Assembly: GCF_002303885.1 (NCBI RefSeq)
Contig: NZ_MRCM01000005.1
Coordinates: 273,804 to 337,803, forward strand
Direction: 5' to 3'
Source of the DNA: Flavobacterium sp. ACN2
Lineage (GTDB): Bacteria; Bacteroidota; Bacteroidia; Flavobacteriales; Flavobacteriaceae
Length of the DNA stretch: 64,000 nt
Position 1 is the stretch's first letter, and every line of letters begins with the position of its first letter. The notes under the pieces were generated by a model. That model was not told the DNA's origin and did no database searches. It worked only from the letters and a program-made list of their open reading frames with translations. The position numbers were made by a program, and so were the translations under genes. Positions 33,515 to 41,136 of the stretch are shown here, piece by piece.

Positions 33515-34300
33515 ATGGAATATTTAGGATTTTTTGCCTCAATCATAATCGGAATTTCGCTTGGCTTAATTGGCGGCGGAGGTTCTATTCTTACTATTCC
33601 TATTTTAGTTTATTTATTTAAAGTAAATCCCGACCAAGCCACTTCTTATTCTTTATTCATTGTCGGATTAACCGCTTTATTTGGAAGTTACAGCCATTAT
33701 AAAATGGGAAATCTAAAACTGAAATCGGCTTTGTACTTTGCTGTTCCCTCAGTTATTTCGATTTTAATAATTCGTGAAGTCATATTTCCGCAAATTGCAT
33801 CGACTTTGTTTTCTGTTGCTTCCTATACCGTTTCAAAAGATTTTCTAATTATGATCATCTTTTCTATCCTAATGATTACGGCAGCCATTTCTATGATTAA
33901 AAAAAATCAGTCCGAAATTAAATCAACAGATACTAATTATTCGCAATTGAGCTTTATAGGTTTTTTGGTCGGAATCGTAACCGGATTTCTAGGTGCAGGC
34001 GGCGGATTCTTAATTATTCCTGCCTTGCTTTTTTTCGCCAATCTGCCCATGAAACAAGCCGTTGGAACTTCATTATTAATCATCACTATTAATTCGTCAA
34101 TAGGTTTTGCTGGCGATCTATACATTGGGACACCAATAAACTATAGTTTCTTATTAAGCGTTTCTGCAATGGCTTTAATCGGAATGTTTATTGGAAGCCA
34201 GCTTTCTAAAAAAATGGACGGCGCGAAATTAAAACCTCTTTTTGGGTGGTTTGTGCTCGTGATGGGATTTTATATCATTGCCAAAGAAGTTTTATTCTAA
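33515..34300 (+). CDS. TauE/SafE family sulfur-anion exporter
   Basis: 261 aa with about eight membrane helices in two similar halves, each starting with a G-G-G-G/G-A-G-G-G-F motif (G-L-I-G-G-G-G-S-I near 20, F-L-G-A-G-G-G-F-L near 160), as in the TauE/SafE (DUF81) family. Members export sulfite, sulfoacetate or related anions. Adjacent to the Crp/Fnr gene and preceded by an operator shared with the CstB-like persulfide dioxygenase, so removal of sulfite or thiosulfate made during sulfide detoxification is the likely role. Confidence 0.85.
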   Translation: MEYLGFFASIIIGISLGLIGGGGSILTIPILVYLFKVNPDQATSYSLFIVGLTALFGSYSHYKMGNLKLKSALYFAVPSVISILIIREVIFPQIASTLFSVASYTVSKDFLIMIIFSILMITAAISMIKKNQSEIKSTDTNYSQLSFIGFLVGIVTGFLGAGGGFLIIPALLFFANLPMKQAVGTSLLIITINSSIGFAGDLYIGTPINYSFLLSVSAMALIGMFIGSQLSKKMDGAKLKPLFGWFVLVMGFYIIAKEVLF

Positions 34301-34340
34301 AAAGAATTTCAACGCTTTATTTAGTTTCACTTGTAGAGTA

Positions 34341-34373
34341 ATCTTTGTCAAAGTTTTAAACTTTGACAAAGAT
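34341..34373. repeat. Perfect palindrome between convergent genes
   Basis: ATCTTTGTCAAAG (34341-34353) is inverted at 34361-34373. It could act as a weak bidirectional terminator, but there is no T-run. Confidence 0.6.
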
Positions 34374-34386
34374 GAAACTAAAACCT

Positions 34387-34773
34387 TCAAATTTCTCCAA
34401 ATTTATCTTTATAGCGTTCCAGCTCAATTTCAGTTCTGGAAAGCAGTTTTTCAAGCAATTGAATTTTATCTTCATAAAGCTCCTTCAAAACTGAAGAATT
34501 GTCGGCATTAATCAAAATACTGCCGTTATTGTTTCCTGTTATTTTGTTGTAATTATTAAAGTATTTATCGTAATCAAAACTAATTATATCCTCTACGCTT
34601 ACATCCAAAATTCTTCCTATTTCAACCAATTTTTCGTAACTCAAAGAAGTCTTTCCTTTTTCAATTTTACTATAACCAGCTTGGGTTACGCCTAATCTTT
34701 CTGCCATGTATTCCTGAGTATAATTTTTTAACTCTCTAATATTTTTGATTTTACTTTTAATTGTTGTGGCCAT
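34387..34773 (-). CDS. XRE family transcriptional regulator with C-terminal coiled coil
   Basis: 128 aa. HTH_3 domain in residues about 8-62 (Y-M-A-E-R-L-G-V-T-Q-A-G-Y-S-K-I-E-K-G-K-T-S). A linker with many Asn follows, then a leucine-heptad coiled coil (L-Y-E-D-K-I-Q-L-L-E-K-L-L) for dimerisation. Architecture matches the second XRE gene at 35943-36338, so the two are paralogues. Targets unknown. Confidence 0.85.
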   Translation of the reverse strand: MATTIKSKIKNIRELKNYTQEYMAERLGVTQAGYSKIEKGKTSLSYEKLVEIGRILDVSVEDIISFDYDKYFNNYNKITGNNNGSILINADNSSVLKELYEDKIQLLEKLLSRTEIELERYKDKFGEI

Positions 34774-35012
34774 ATTATTTCTGATTTGTGGTCATGTATA
34801 GTCAAAACAGCCAGCCGTTAGAATGTAACGGCAAGACTATACTATTATTTTTATTGGGAAATTATAAAACTACTTCATAACTAAAGACTTATGTCGCAGC
34901 GTTTTGTTAATTTTTTCTTTGTGTAATGATAAAATAACCGTACATCAAAGCTGCCATTATGAAAAATGCAATCATAACGGGAAATACTGAATATAAACAT
35001 CTCTGATTTTTT

Positions 35013-35417
35013 TTAAGCAGTTCTTTTTACACTTCTTTCAAACTGAAGATCTAAGTAAGAATCGATTTGCTTGCCAACCAATATGCGGTCTTTGGTGGCA
35101 ATTTTAGTCCTTATTTTGTTCTGGTAAATATCTTTTACAAAAACAAAATAGGCAAATTCGGCCTTGTTCCCGAATCTCATAGCTAAAATAAACGAATAGC
35201 ACAAAATTGCAGGAATAATGTAATACAAGTCCATTAAGTTGGAAAATAGCATGCAATAATATGTTGCAGCTGTTACGGCTAAAAAAGCACCGTTTTCAAG
35301 AAAATATTTCTTCTTTTTTTTAAGCAGTCCAATTTCTTTAATTTCATCAAAGTGATACTGCCAATTCTTAGATTTGTAACGAAATCTAACCTTGTCGGAA
35401 AAAACTGTTAAAGGCAT
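35013..35417 (-). CDS. Hypothetical two-helix membrane protein
   Basis: 134 aa. A basic N-terminal part (1-42, with K-K-K-K-K), two hydrophobic segments (about 43-62 and 68-85), and a cytoplasmic C-terminal part containing I-A-T-K-D-R-I-L-V-G. No recognised family. Isolated between two XRE genes. The 34774-35012 gap to its left holds only a short hydrophobic reading frame without a clear start. Confidence 0.5.
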   Translation of the reverse strand: MPLTVFSDKVRFRYKSKNWQYHFDEIKEIGLLKKKKKYFLENGAFLAVTAATYYCMLFSNLMDLYYIIPAILCYSFILAMRFGNKAEFAYFVFVKDIYQNKIRTKIATKDRILVGKQIDSYLDLQFERSVKRTA

Positions 35418-35639
35418 AATAATTTAGTAGGTAAAAATAGATTTAAGCTTCTAGTGAAAAATCAATTTCTAAAAATTCTTAGGGGGAAAAAATTCTTAGA
35501 TACGCAATATTAAGCATTAACACTTTTTTTTTCTTACAATTAACATTATAGAATATAACTATCGGTTGTAATTAAATCTTTCGTAAAAGTTATCTTATAC
35601 TTTATTTACAAAAAAAAATCTCAAGTAAGAAGATTCTTT

Positions 35640-35755
35640 TGGGCGTTGCCTCCGGCCGGGCTATCCGCTATATTCCCGATTAACAAAAACTACGGCTAAA
35701 AAGCCTTGTTTTTCTAAATCGCGAGATACCGCTCCTATCCCTAACGCAGACTCAG
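35640..35755 (-). repeat. GCGTTAGGG-type interspersed structured repeat
   Basis: Read on the minus strand it begins GCGTTAGGGATAGGAGCGG and ends ATAGCGGATAGCCCGG...AACGCCC. The inner part folds back on itself (GATTTAGAAAAAC against GTTTTTGTTAATC, with an inner GGCTTTTTAGCC hairpin). I recall elements with these end sequences as common interspersed repeats in Flavobacterium genomes; only one copy is in this window. The surrounding 35418-35942 gap has no gene. Confidence 0.6.
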
Positions 35756-35791
35756 GTAAAATGACGTTTTAGTCTTTAAAATTTTCAATCA

Positions 35792-35920
35792 ATTGCCTCA
35801 AGCTTTAGCTGGAGGTAAACAAATGTATACAAAAAAGGCTTTAGCCAAACCTGGAAAGTTTGGCTAAAGCCCAATGCAAATTCAAACAAAAAACCTCCAG
35901 TTAAAACTGGAGGCAATTCA
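35792..35920. repeat. BIME-like element, family 2 (left copy)
   Basis: Three nested palindromes: TTTAGCTGGAGG-type arm at the left, GGCTTTAGCCAAA/TTTGGCTAAAGCC in the middle, CCTCCAG/CTGGAGG at the right. A same-orientation copy lies at 37344-37474. Confidence 0.85.
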
Positions 35921-35942
35921 TTTCTTTCTTTATGTTTTTCTA

Positions 35943-36338
35943 TTACTTTTTAAGCAATTTCTCTAAATATTCTACTTTTTCTTTTTCAGCTTGGACCAAT
36001 CGTTCATAAAGTTCAACCACTTTATCTAAAGGGTTAAAAGTCGCATACATTCCTTGATTAAAACTATTTCCTTGACTTGAACTATTATCATAAAAATTAT
36101 TGAAGAAATTGAAGACAGATTCTTCCGAAAAATTTTCAATTGCTTCAATAGAAACACCAAGTGCTTTTGCAATTTCTGTCAATTTCTCATTATCAATCGT
36201 TTCACTCGATTCTATATTCGAAACAGTTTGCTGGCTTAGCCCAATCGCAATTGCCAAAGCTTCCTGCTTCATTCCTTTAAGCTCTCTAATTCGGCTTATG
36301 TTCCTTCCTATATGTTTTGGTTTTGCTGTTGTGCTCAT
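35943..36338 (-). CDS. XRE family transcriptional regulator with C-terminal coiled coil
   Basis: 131 aa. HTH_3 in residues about 10-65 (A-L-A-I-A-I-G-L-S-Q-Q-T-V-S-N-I-E-S-S), an Asn/Phe-rich linker, and a C-terminal coiled coil (L-Y-E-R-L-V-Q-A-E-K-E-K-V-E-Y-L-E-K-L-L-K-K). Paralogue of 34387-34773. Lies with the next gene between two direct copies of a family-2 BIME. Confidence 0.85.
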   Translation of the reverse strand: MSTTAKPKHIGRNISRIRELKGMKQEALAIAIGLSQQTVSNIESSETIDNEKLTEIAKALGVSIEAIENFSEESVFNFFNNFYDNSSSQGNSFNQGMYATFNPLDKVVELYERLVQAEKEKVEYLEKLLKK

Positions 36339-36470
36339 AATTCAAAGATATTTAAATTTCTTGAAAAATTATTTGATTCGTAAAAATACAAGTTTTTCGT
36401 ACTAATGCAAAAAAGCCATAGTCTAACTTTATGATTTTTCTAAAGCCAAATTGACTTTAAAATAAAAACT

Positions 36471-37325
36471 TTATCTCAATTCATAAGTCCATTTTGAAGT
36501 CTTTTCATCAAAATCTACAGAAATATAAGCCATATAATCAACAGCAATTTGTGTTACTTTACTTCTTTTTAATTCCCAACTCTTTACTTTTTTGAGTAAT
36601 TCTGTAGCATAAATTTCAAATTCTGTTATAGGTCTTTTACTTTTTACATTAAATTCTGTCATTAAACCAAAATTCGGATCAATTTTAAAATCCTCAGAAG
36701 ATTTATGCCAATCAAAAAAATTAAAAACAGAAACTAATTCTCCTTTTTTATTAATGTACAATGCAAAAAGCCCGAATGGTTTATCAGATTTTATAGCTTT
36801 CGCATCTTTAAAAATGGAGTCGAGATTGGTAATTGGTTTCGTAGGATTAAATTCATTGTTCACAGTATAGTCAAGATCATAGATGTAGTTATCTAATTTA
36901 AATTCATTTCCATGATCCAACACCTTTTGCAGACGAGGATCAATTCCTCGTTCCCGAATAACCTGCGAATTGGAACACATAATACTAAAACCTAATTTTC
37001 CTTGATATTCAGAGGCAAAAACTAGTAATTTCTGATTCTTATAAACTTCCGAATAACAAGAACTCCCACCAGAGTATACTTTTTCGTAGTAAAATGTAAA
37101 ATTTAGTTCTTTTGGAATATTAGCTTTTTTATAATTTTTGAGCACTTTAACTTTTATAGAATAAGTAGCAGAATCTTTGGCAATTTTTTTAAGTGTTACT
37201 AATCCTTCAAAAACATACTTGGAAGAATAAAACTCTAAAATTGGTTTAGGTGTATCACAACTGCAAGCAACTGCTTTTATAGATCCAAATAAGAAAATAA
37301 GTAATGCTATTATTTGTTTTTTCAT
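36471..37325 (-). CDS. Exported netrin/TIMP-like domain protein
   Basis: 284 aa. A signal peptide is followed directly by C-S-C at the mature N-terminus (V-A-C-S-C-D-T-P-K-P), then Y-V-F-E-G-L-V-T-L and a paired S-S-C-Y near residue 93. This is the Cys-x-Cys start and OB-fold layout of NTR/TIMP-like proteins. The C-terminal half (about 140-284) is unrecognised, with a K-E-L-L-K-K-V-K-S-W segment and TonB-C-like strand spacing. Probably periplasmic; binding partner unknown. Confidence 0.65.
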   Translation of the reverse strand: MKKQIIALLIFLFGSIKAVACSCDTPKPILEFYSSKYVFEGLVTLKKIAKDSATYSIKVKVLKNYKKANIPKELNFTFYYEKVYSGGSSCYSEVYKNQKLLVFASEYQGKLGFSIMCSNSQVIRERGIDPRLQKVLDHGNEFKLDNYIYDLDYTVNNEFNPTKPITNLDSIFKDAKAIKSDKPFGLFALYINKKGELVSVFNFFDWHKSSEDFKIDPNFGLMTEFNVKSKRPITEFEIYATELLKKVKSWELKRSKVTQIAVDYMAYISVDFDEKTSKWTYELR

Positions 37326-37343
37326 TGATGCTTTTTAAAAAAA

Positions 37344-37474
37344 ATTGCCTCCAGCTTCAGCTGGAGGTAAACAAATCTATATAAAAAAAAGCTTTAGCCA
37401 AAATCGTAAAGTTTGGCTAAAGCCTAATTCAAATTCAAACAAAAAACCTCCAGCTAAAGCTGGAGGCAATTCAT
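37344..37474. repeat. BIME-like element, family 2 (right copy)
   Basis: The same three-palindrome layout and orientation as 35792-35920 and highly similar throughout. Followed by a copy of the AATTCGTGAATTCGTGGC motif. Confidence 0.85.
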
Positions 37475-37518
37475 TTTATATTGAAACTAAAATTCGTGAA
37501 TTCGTGGCTATAAAAAAA

Positions 37519-38595
37519 TCAATGTTCTCCATATCCAATATCATCCATTTTTCCACTGAAAACGCGATATTGAATAATAAAATAAATAATTACGAGAAAC
37601 AAAGCGATAAAAAACCAGCTCAAACCAGCGTTTAATCCGTATTCGTGAGCTGCAGTGTTGTAAATCGTTAAAGACGGATTTACTTTATTAGTGGATGGCA
37701 AAACATTCGGAAAAATCGAAACAGCTGTAGACGCAAATCCGCCAACTAAGAATAAAGTTGAAAAAATAAATCCTTGACCGTCTTTTTTGAAAGAACGAAC
37801 TTTGAATAATCCCGCAATTCCAACAAAAGTCATTAAAGGAAAAAACCAAAGAATCGGATTTTCAATAAAATTATGAAACGGTTTCGGCTCGATAAAGTGC
37901 CAAATTCCCAAAGAAATAAAGACTAAAATAAGCAGAACAAAGTTCAATCTAAAGATTACATTTTTCAATTTCGGATTTAAAGCAGAATTCGTTTTGTAAA
38001 TAATCCAGTTTGCACCGTGAATTGTCAATGCCACAACACTCACAATTCCTAAGAAAAGCGTAAACCAGTCAATAATTCCCAATTCATTTGCTTGCGGACT
38101 AAAAGTCGGATTCCACAAAGGCAAAAAGAAATAATGCGCTTCCTGCGTAGAAACTCCGTTTTGAACCATTCCGAGATTCACGCCTCGAACAATATTTCCC
38201 AGAGCAATTCCGAAAAACAAAGCCAAAAGCAAACTCGCAATTCCGAAAGCTTTATCCCAAATACTTTCCCACATATGATTATGAATCTGTCCACGCATTT
38301 CTAATCCGATGGCACGGAAAATCAAAAGCCATAAAATCATAATCAGAGGCAGATAAAATCCGCTAAAAGAAGAAGCGTATAAAGTTGGAAAGGCAAAAAA
38401 CAAAACCCCTCCTGCCGCAATTAGCCAAACTTCATTGGCATCCCAAAACGGACCAATGGCGTTGGTAATTGCCTTTTTATCTTTTTCTGTATCGGCAAAA
38501 AATAAGTGAATAATTCCTGCACCAAAATCATAGCCATCTAAAACCAGATAAACAGCCAAAATTCCCATTAAAACTACGTACCAAAAAAATTCCAT
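37519..38595 (-). CDS. cydB: Cytochrome bd ubiquinol oxidase subunit II
   Basis: 358 aa integral membrane protein with about eight to nine helices. The N-terminus W-Y-V-V-L-M-G-I-L-A-V-Y-L-V-L-D-G-Y-D-F-G-A-G is the CydB signature, with D-A-N-E-V-W-L near residue 55. Partner of CydA in the high-affinity terminal oxidase that reduces O2 with quinol; cytochrome bd is also resistant to sulfide. Starts two bases after the cydA stop. Confidence 0.95.
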   Translation of the reverse strand: MEFFWYVVLMGILAVYLVLDGYDFGAGIIHLFFADTEKDKKAITNAIGPFWDANEVWLIAAGGVLFFAFPTLYASSFSGFYLPLIMILWLLIFRAIGLEMRGQIHNHMWESIWDKAFGIASLLLALFFGIALGNIVRGVNLGMVQNGVSTQEAHYFFLPLWNPTFSPQANELGIIDWFTLFLGIVSVVALTIHGANWIIYKTNSALNPKLKNVIFRLNFVLLILVFISLGIWHFIEPKPFHNFIENPILWFFPLMTFVGIAGLFKVRSFKKDGQGFIFSTLFLVGGFASTAVSIFPNVLPSTNKVNPSLTIYNTAAHEYGLNAGLSWFFIALFLVIIYFIIQYRVFSGKMDDIGYGEH

Positions 38596-38597
38596 AC

Positions 38598-39944
38598 TTA
38601 TATTTTTTCTGTTGAAAGTTCCACTTTATGTGGCCCTTTATTGATAATTTTTCCAACTAAAAGTAAAAACAGCATTCCCAGTAAAAGGTATAAACCAATA
38701 AAACCAAGCAATGTAAACAAGGTATTTCCCGATGAAACCGTTGGTGAAGCTCCCTCTGCGGTTCGTAATAAATTATAAACCAACCAAGGCTGCCTTCCTA
38801 ATTCTGCCGTGTACCAGCCTGTTGTATTGGCAATGTATGGAAATGGCATCATGAACATTAAAGACCATAAAATCCATTTGGTTTCAAACAATTTTCCTCT
38901 AATTAATTGAAAAAGCGAAAGCACCATTAATCCGATAAAAACCGTTCCGAGTCCAACCATGATATGATACGCATAATACAGTCCAGAAATATTAGTTGGA
39001 TGCAAATCTTCTTCGAACTGATCTAATCCTTTTATTTCCTGATCCCAATTTCCATAAGTCAAGAAACTCAAAATATTAGGAACGGCGATTTTGTTGTCCA
39101 ATTTTTTGTCTTTCACATCGGGCTGACCGATTAAAACAATTTCAGAGCCTTTTTTCTCGGTATGAAAAATCCCTTCCATAGCCGCAAAAGTTACCGGTTG
39201 ATATTTTACTACATTTTTAGCCAATAAATCTCCTGTTGGAACAGCCACAATTACACTCGAAATCAATCCGAAAACAACCCCTGTTTTTAAGAACAATTTC
39301 CCGAAAGAAACATTTTTATTGCTTAAAATATAAAAAGCTCCAATTCCAGCTACAACAAACGAACTTGTAACTAAAGAAGCTGCCTGATTGTGCAGATAAG
39401 AAGGCCAAAGCCACGGATTTAAAAATAAAGCTTTGAAATTTGTGAGTACAAATTTTCCGTTTTCCAGAATTTCATACCCCACAGGATTCTGCATCCAAGA
39501 ATGTGTAGCAATAATTAAGTAACCACTCGCCCACGAACCAATCATGATTAATAATCCCGTTACAAAATGCCATTTATGTCCGAGTAGTTTTTCTCCAAAT
39601 AAAAATAATCCGAGGAAAGAAGATTCCAGAAAGAAAGAAAACATTCCTTCCATTGCCAATGTCTGCCCGATAATTCCTCCTGTTAATTCGGAGAATTTAG
39701 CCCAATTGGTTCCAAACTGAAACTCCATCGGGATTCCCGTTACAACGCCCATTGCAAAATTGAGAGCGAAGATTTTCATCCAGAAATGGGTGGCATGATT
39801 GTATTGTTCGTCTTTAGTCTTGAGATATTTCCACTTGAAGTACACAATGATCAGCGAAAGACCCATTGTAAGTTGCGGAAAAAGATAATGAAAAGTAATC
39901 GTGAAGGCAAATTGCATTCGATCATAAAAGAGCATTTCTTCCAT
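38598..39944 (-). CDS. cydA: Cytochrome bd ubiquinol oxidase subunit I
   Basis: 448 aa from the ATG at 39944 (M-E-E-M-L-F-Y-D-R-M-Q-F-A-F-T-I); the 13 residues added by the ATG at 39983 are unlike the family. The N-terminal F-H-Y-L-F-P segment and G-R-Q-P-W near the end are CydA hallmarks. It is short, consistent with the short Q-loop subtype. Carries the haems and quinol site. Sits in the middle of the sulfur module, and a sulfide-resistant oxidase is a sensible neighbour. No operator like that of tauE was found upstream. Confidence 0.95.
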   Translation of the reverse strand: MEEMLFYDRMQFAFTITFHYLFPQLTMGLSLIIVYFKWKYLKTKDEQYNHATHFWMKIFALNFAMGVVTGIPMEFQFGTNWAKFSELTGGIIGQTLAMEGMFSFFLESSFLGLFLFGEKLLGHKWHFVTGLLIMIGSWASGYLIIATHSWMQNPVGYEILENGKFVLTNFKALFLNPWLWPSYLHNQAASLVTSSFVVAGIGAFYILSNKNVSFGKLFLKTGVVFGLISSVIVAVPTGDLLAKNVVKYQPVTFAAMEGIFHTEKKGSEIVLIGQPDVKDKKLDNKIAVPNILSFLTYGNWDQEIKGLDQFEEDLHPTNISGLYYAYHIMVGLGTVFIGLMVLSLFQLIRGKLFETKWILWSLMFMMPFPYIANTTGWYTAELGRQPWLVYNLLRTAEGASPTVSSGNTLFTLLGFIGLYLLLGMLFLLLVGKIINKGPHKVELSTEKI

Positions 39945-40092
39945 AATGGTAATTTGTTTATGAAGTTCCACAAATTTAACCATTAGAACCCGAATTAACG
40001 TCCTTTAAAAAAAGTTTATCGCCCGATATTTGTTAAACTTTTCAACAATTTAAAGGGTAGAAATGACACTTCTACTTTTTTTTATTTGCGCA

Positions 40093-40212
40093 TAGTTTGT
40101 CATTTCGACCGAAGGGAGAAATCACACTAGAAACTCGGCAAAGATTTGACTTTCGTTACGGAGTTACTTGCGAAGATTTCTCTCCCGAAGCCTCGGGATC
40201 GAAATGACAAGA
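40093..40212. repeat. Interspersed inverted repeat (TGTCATTTCGA type)
   Basis: TGTCATTTCGAccGAAGGGAGA at about 40099 is matched in inverse at about 40174-40209 (TCTCTCCCGAAG...TCGAAATGACA). A palindromic intergenic repeat; no gene in this gap. Confidence 0.75.
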
Positions 40213-40234
40213 TTGTGTTTAGATTTGCATCCGT

Positions 40235-40312
40235 AACATAACCCGTGGTTTCAACCACGGGAACACAATGCATATCCGACACGTTTCCTGCGGTTGAAAC
40301 CGCAGGCTATGT
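40235..40312. repeat. REP pair, family 3
   Basis: Two GC-rich hairpins, CCCGTGGTTTCAACCACGGG (40242-40261) and CCTGCGGTTGAAACCGCAGG (40288-40307), flanked by inverse ATAACC/GGCTAT ends. BIME-like, unrelated in sequence to families 1 and 2. Confidence 0.8.
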
Positions 40313-40340
40313 TTGATTTTGATTGCGTGGTTATTTTGGG

Positions 40341-40931
40341 TTATTTTTCTAAAATCCCTTTTTCAACACTTTCATTAATCAAACCTTCTGCGTAATTCCA
40401 TAAAGATGCTGAACCATTTTTAATGACGCTTTTCTTCTCATAAACTTTATCATATTTCACTCCAAACTCTTTCCAAGTTCTGCCATTGTTTGATGTATTC
40501 TGCAATAATGGCTCAAGTCTGTCCATAGATTTTGCAAATTTGGCTTCGTTGGTTTCTCCAGCTTCAAATTCTTCCCAGATTGCAATAAATTCTTCCGCTT
40601 GATTTTTAGGCAGAAGACCAAAAATTCTGTTTGCGGCCAAACGTTCTTCATCTGTATTATCATGATTTTTTACGGTATCATAAATAAAAACATCTCCTGC
40701 GTCAATCTCTACGATATCGTGTATCAAAACCATTTTCACGACTTTCAAAACATCAATCGGTTCATTGGAATGTTCTGCCAAAACAATTGCCATTAAAGCC
40801 AAATGCCAACTGTGTTCTGCATCATTTTCACATCTGTCGCTGTTGAATAATTTTGTCTTGCGCTGAATGTATTTTACTTTATCAATTTCTTTTATAAAAG
40901 CAATTTGATCCAATAAGTGTTGTGTGTTCAT
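40341..40931 (-). CDS. HD-domain phosphohydrolase (YfbR-like)
   Basis: 196 aa from the ATG at 40931 (M-N-T-Q-H-L-L-D-Q-I); the longer frame to 40997 is unlikely. HD metal-binding motifs are visible: H-S-W-H-L-A-L, then L-I-H-D-I-V-E-I-D-A-G-D, and a later D-R-L-E-P. Related proteins of this size are 5'-deoxynucleotidases or predicted nucleotide hydrolases. Monocistronic. Confidence 0.8.
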   Translation of the reverse strand: MNTQHLLDQIAFIKEIDKVKYIQRKTKLFNSDRCENDAEHSWHLALMAIVLAEHSNEPIDVLKVVKMVLIHDIVEIDAGDVFIYDTVKNHDNTDEERLAANRIFGLLPKNQAEEFIAIWEEFEAGETNEAKFAKSMDRLEPLLQNTSNNGRTWKEFGVKYDKVYEKKSVIKNGSASLWNYAEGLINESVEKGILEK

Positions 40932-41066
40932 TTTATTTTTTGTTTTGAAATGACATTCGTCATATGCAAAATTAAAGCTTAAAGCGTAATTGCTCAACTT
41001 TAAATTTAATTTATCTCAACCGAATATGACAAACACCACTTTTTTTTACACAAAAACCTAATTTCT

Positions 41067-41080
41067 GTAACATTAGTCAC
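41067..41080 (+). promoter_or_regulatory. Putative Crp/Fnr-type operator upstream of the CstB-like gene
   Basis: GTAACATTAGTCAC; its reverse complement GTGACTAATGTTAC matches the tauE site at 12 of 14 positions. It ends 23 bases before the -7 box at 41103, exactly as at tauE. Confidence 0.6.
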
Positions 41081-41102
41081 CTATTTTTTTAAAAAACAAA
41101 GT

Positions 41103-41110
41103 TACCTTTG
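41103..41110 (+). promoter_or_regulatory. -7 element (TACCTTTG) of the persulfide dioxygenase operon
   Basis: Perfect TAnnTTTG match, 27 bases before the ATG. It lies inside the small palindrome GTTAC-CTTT-GTAAC. Confidence 0.6.
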
Positions 41111-41136
41111 TAACCCATCATTTTACAATACCTATC

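Noticed and set aside
34880..35005. Possible 22- to 30-residue hydrophobic peptide on the minus strand (M-I-A-F-F-I-M-A-A-L)
   Set aside because: No clear start context or partner; too short to separate from chance in A+T-rich DNA.
40932..40997. 22-residue N-terminal extension of the HD-domain protein
   Set aside because: Polar, unlike the family start; M-N-T-Q-H-L-L at 40931 matches homologues.
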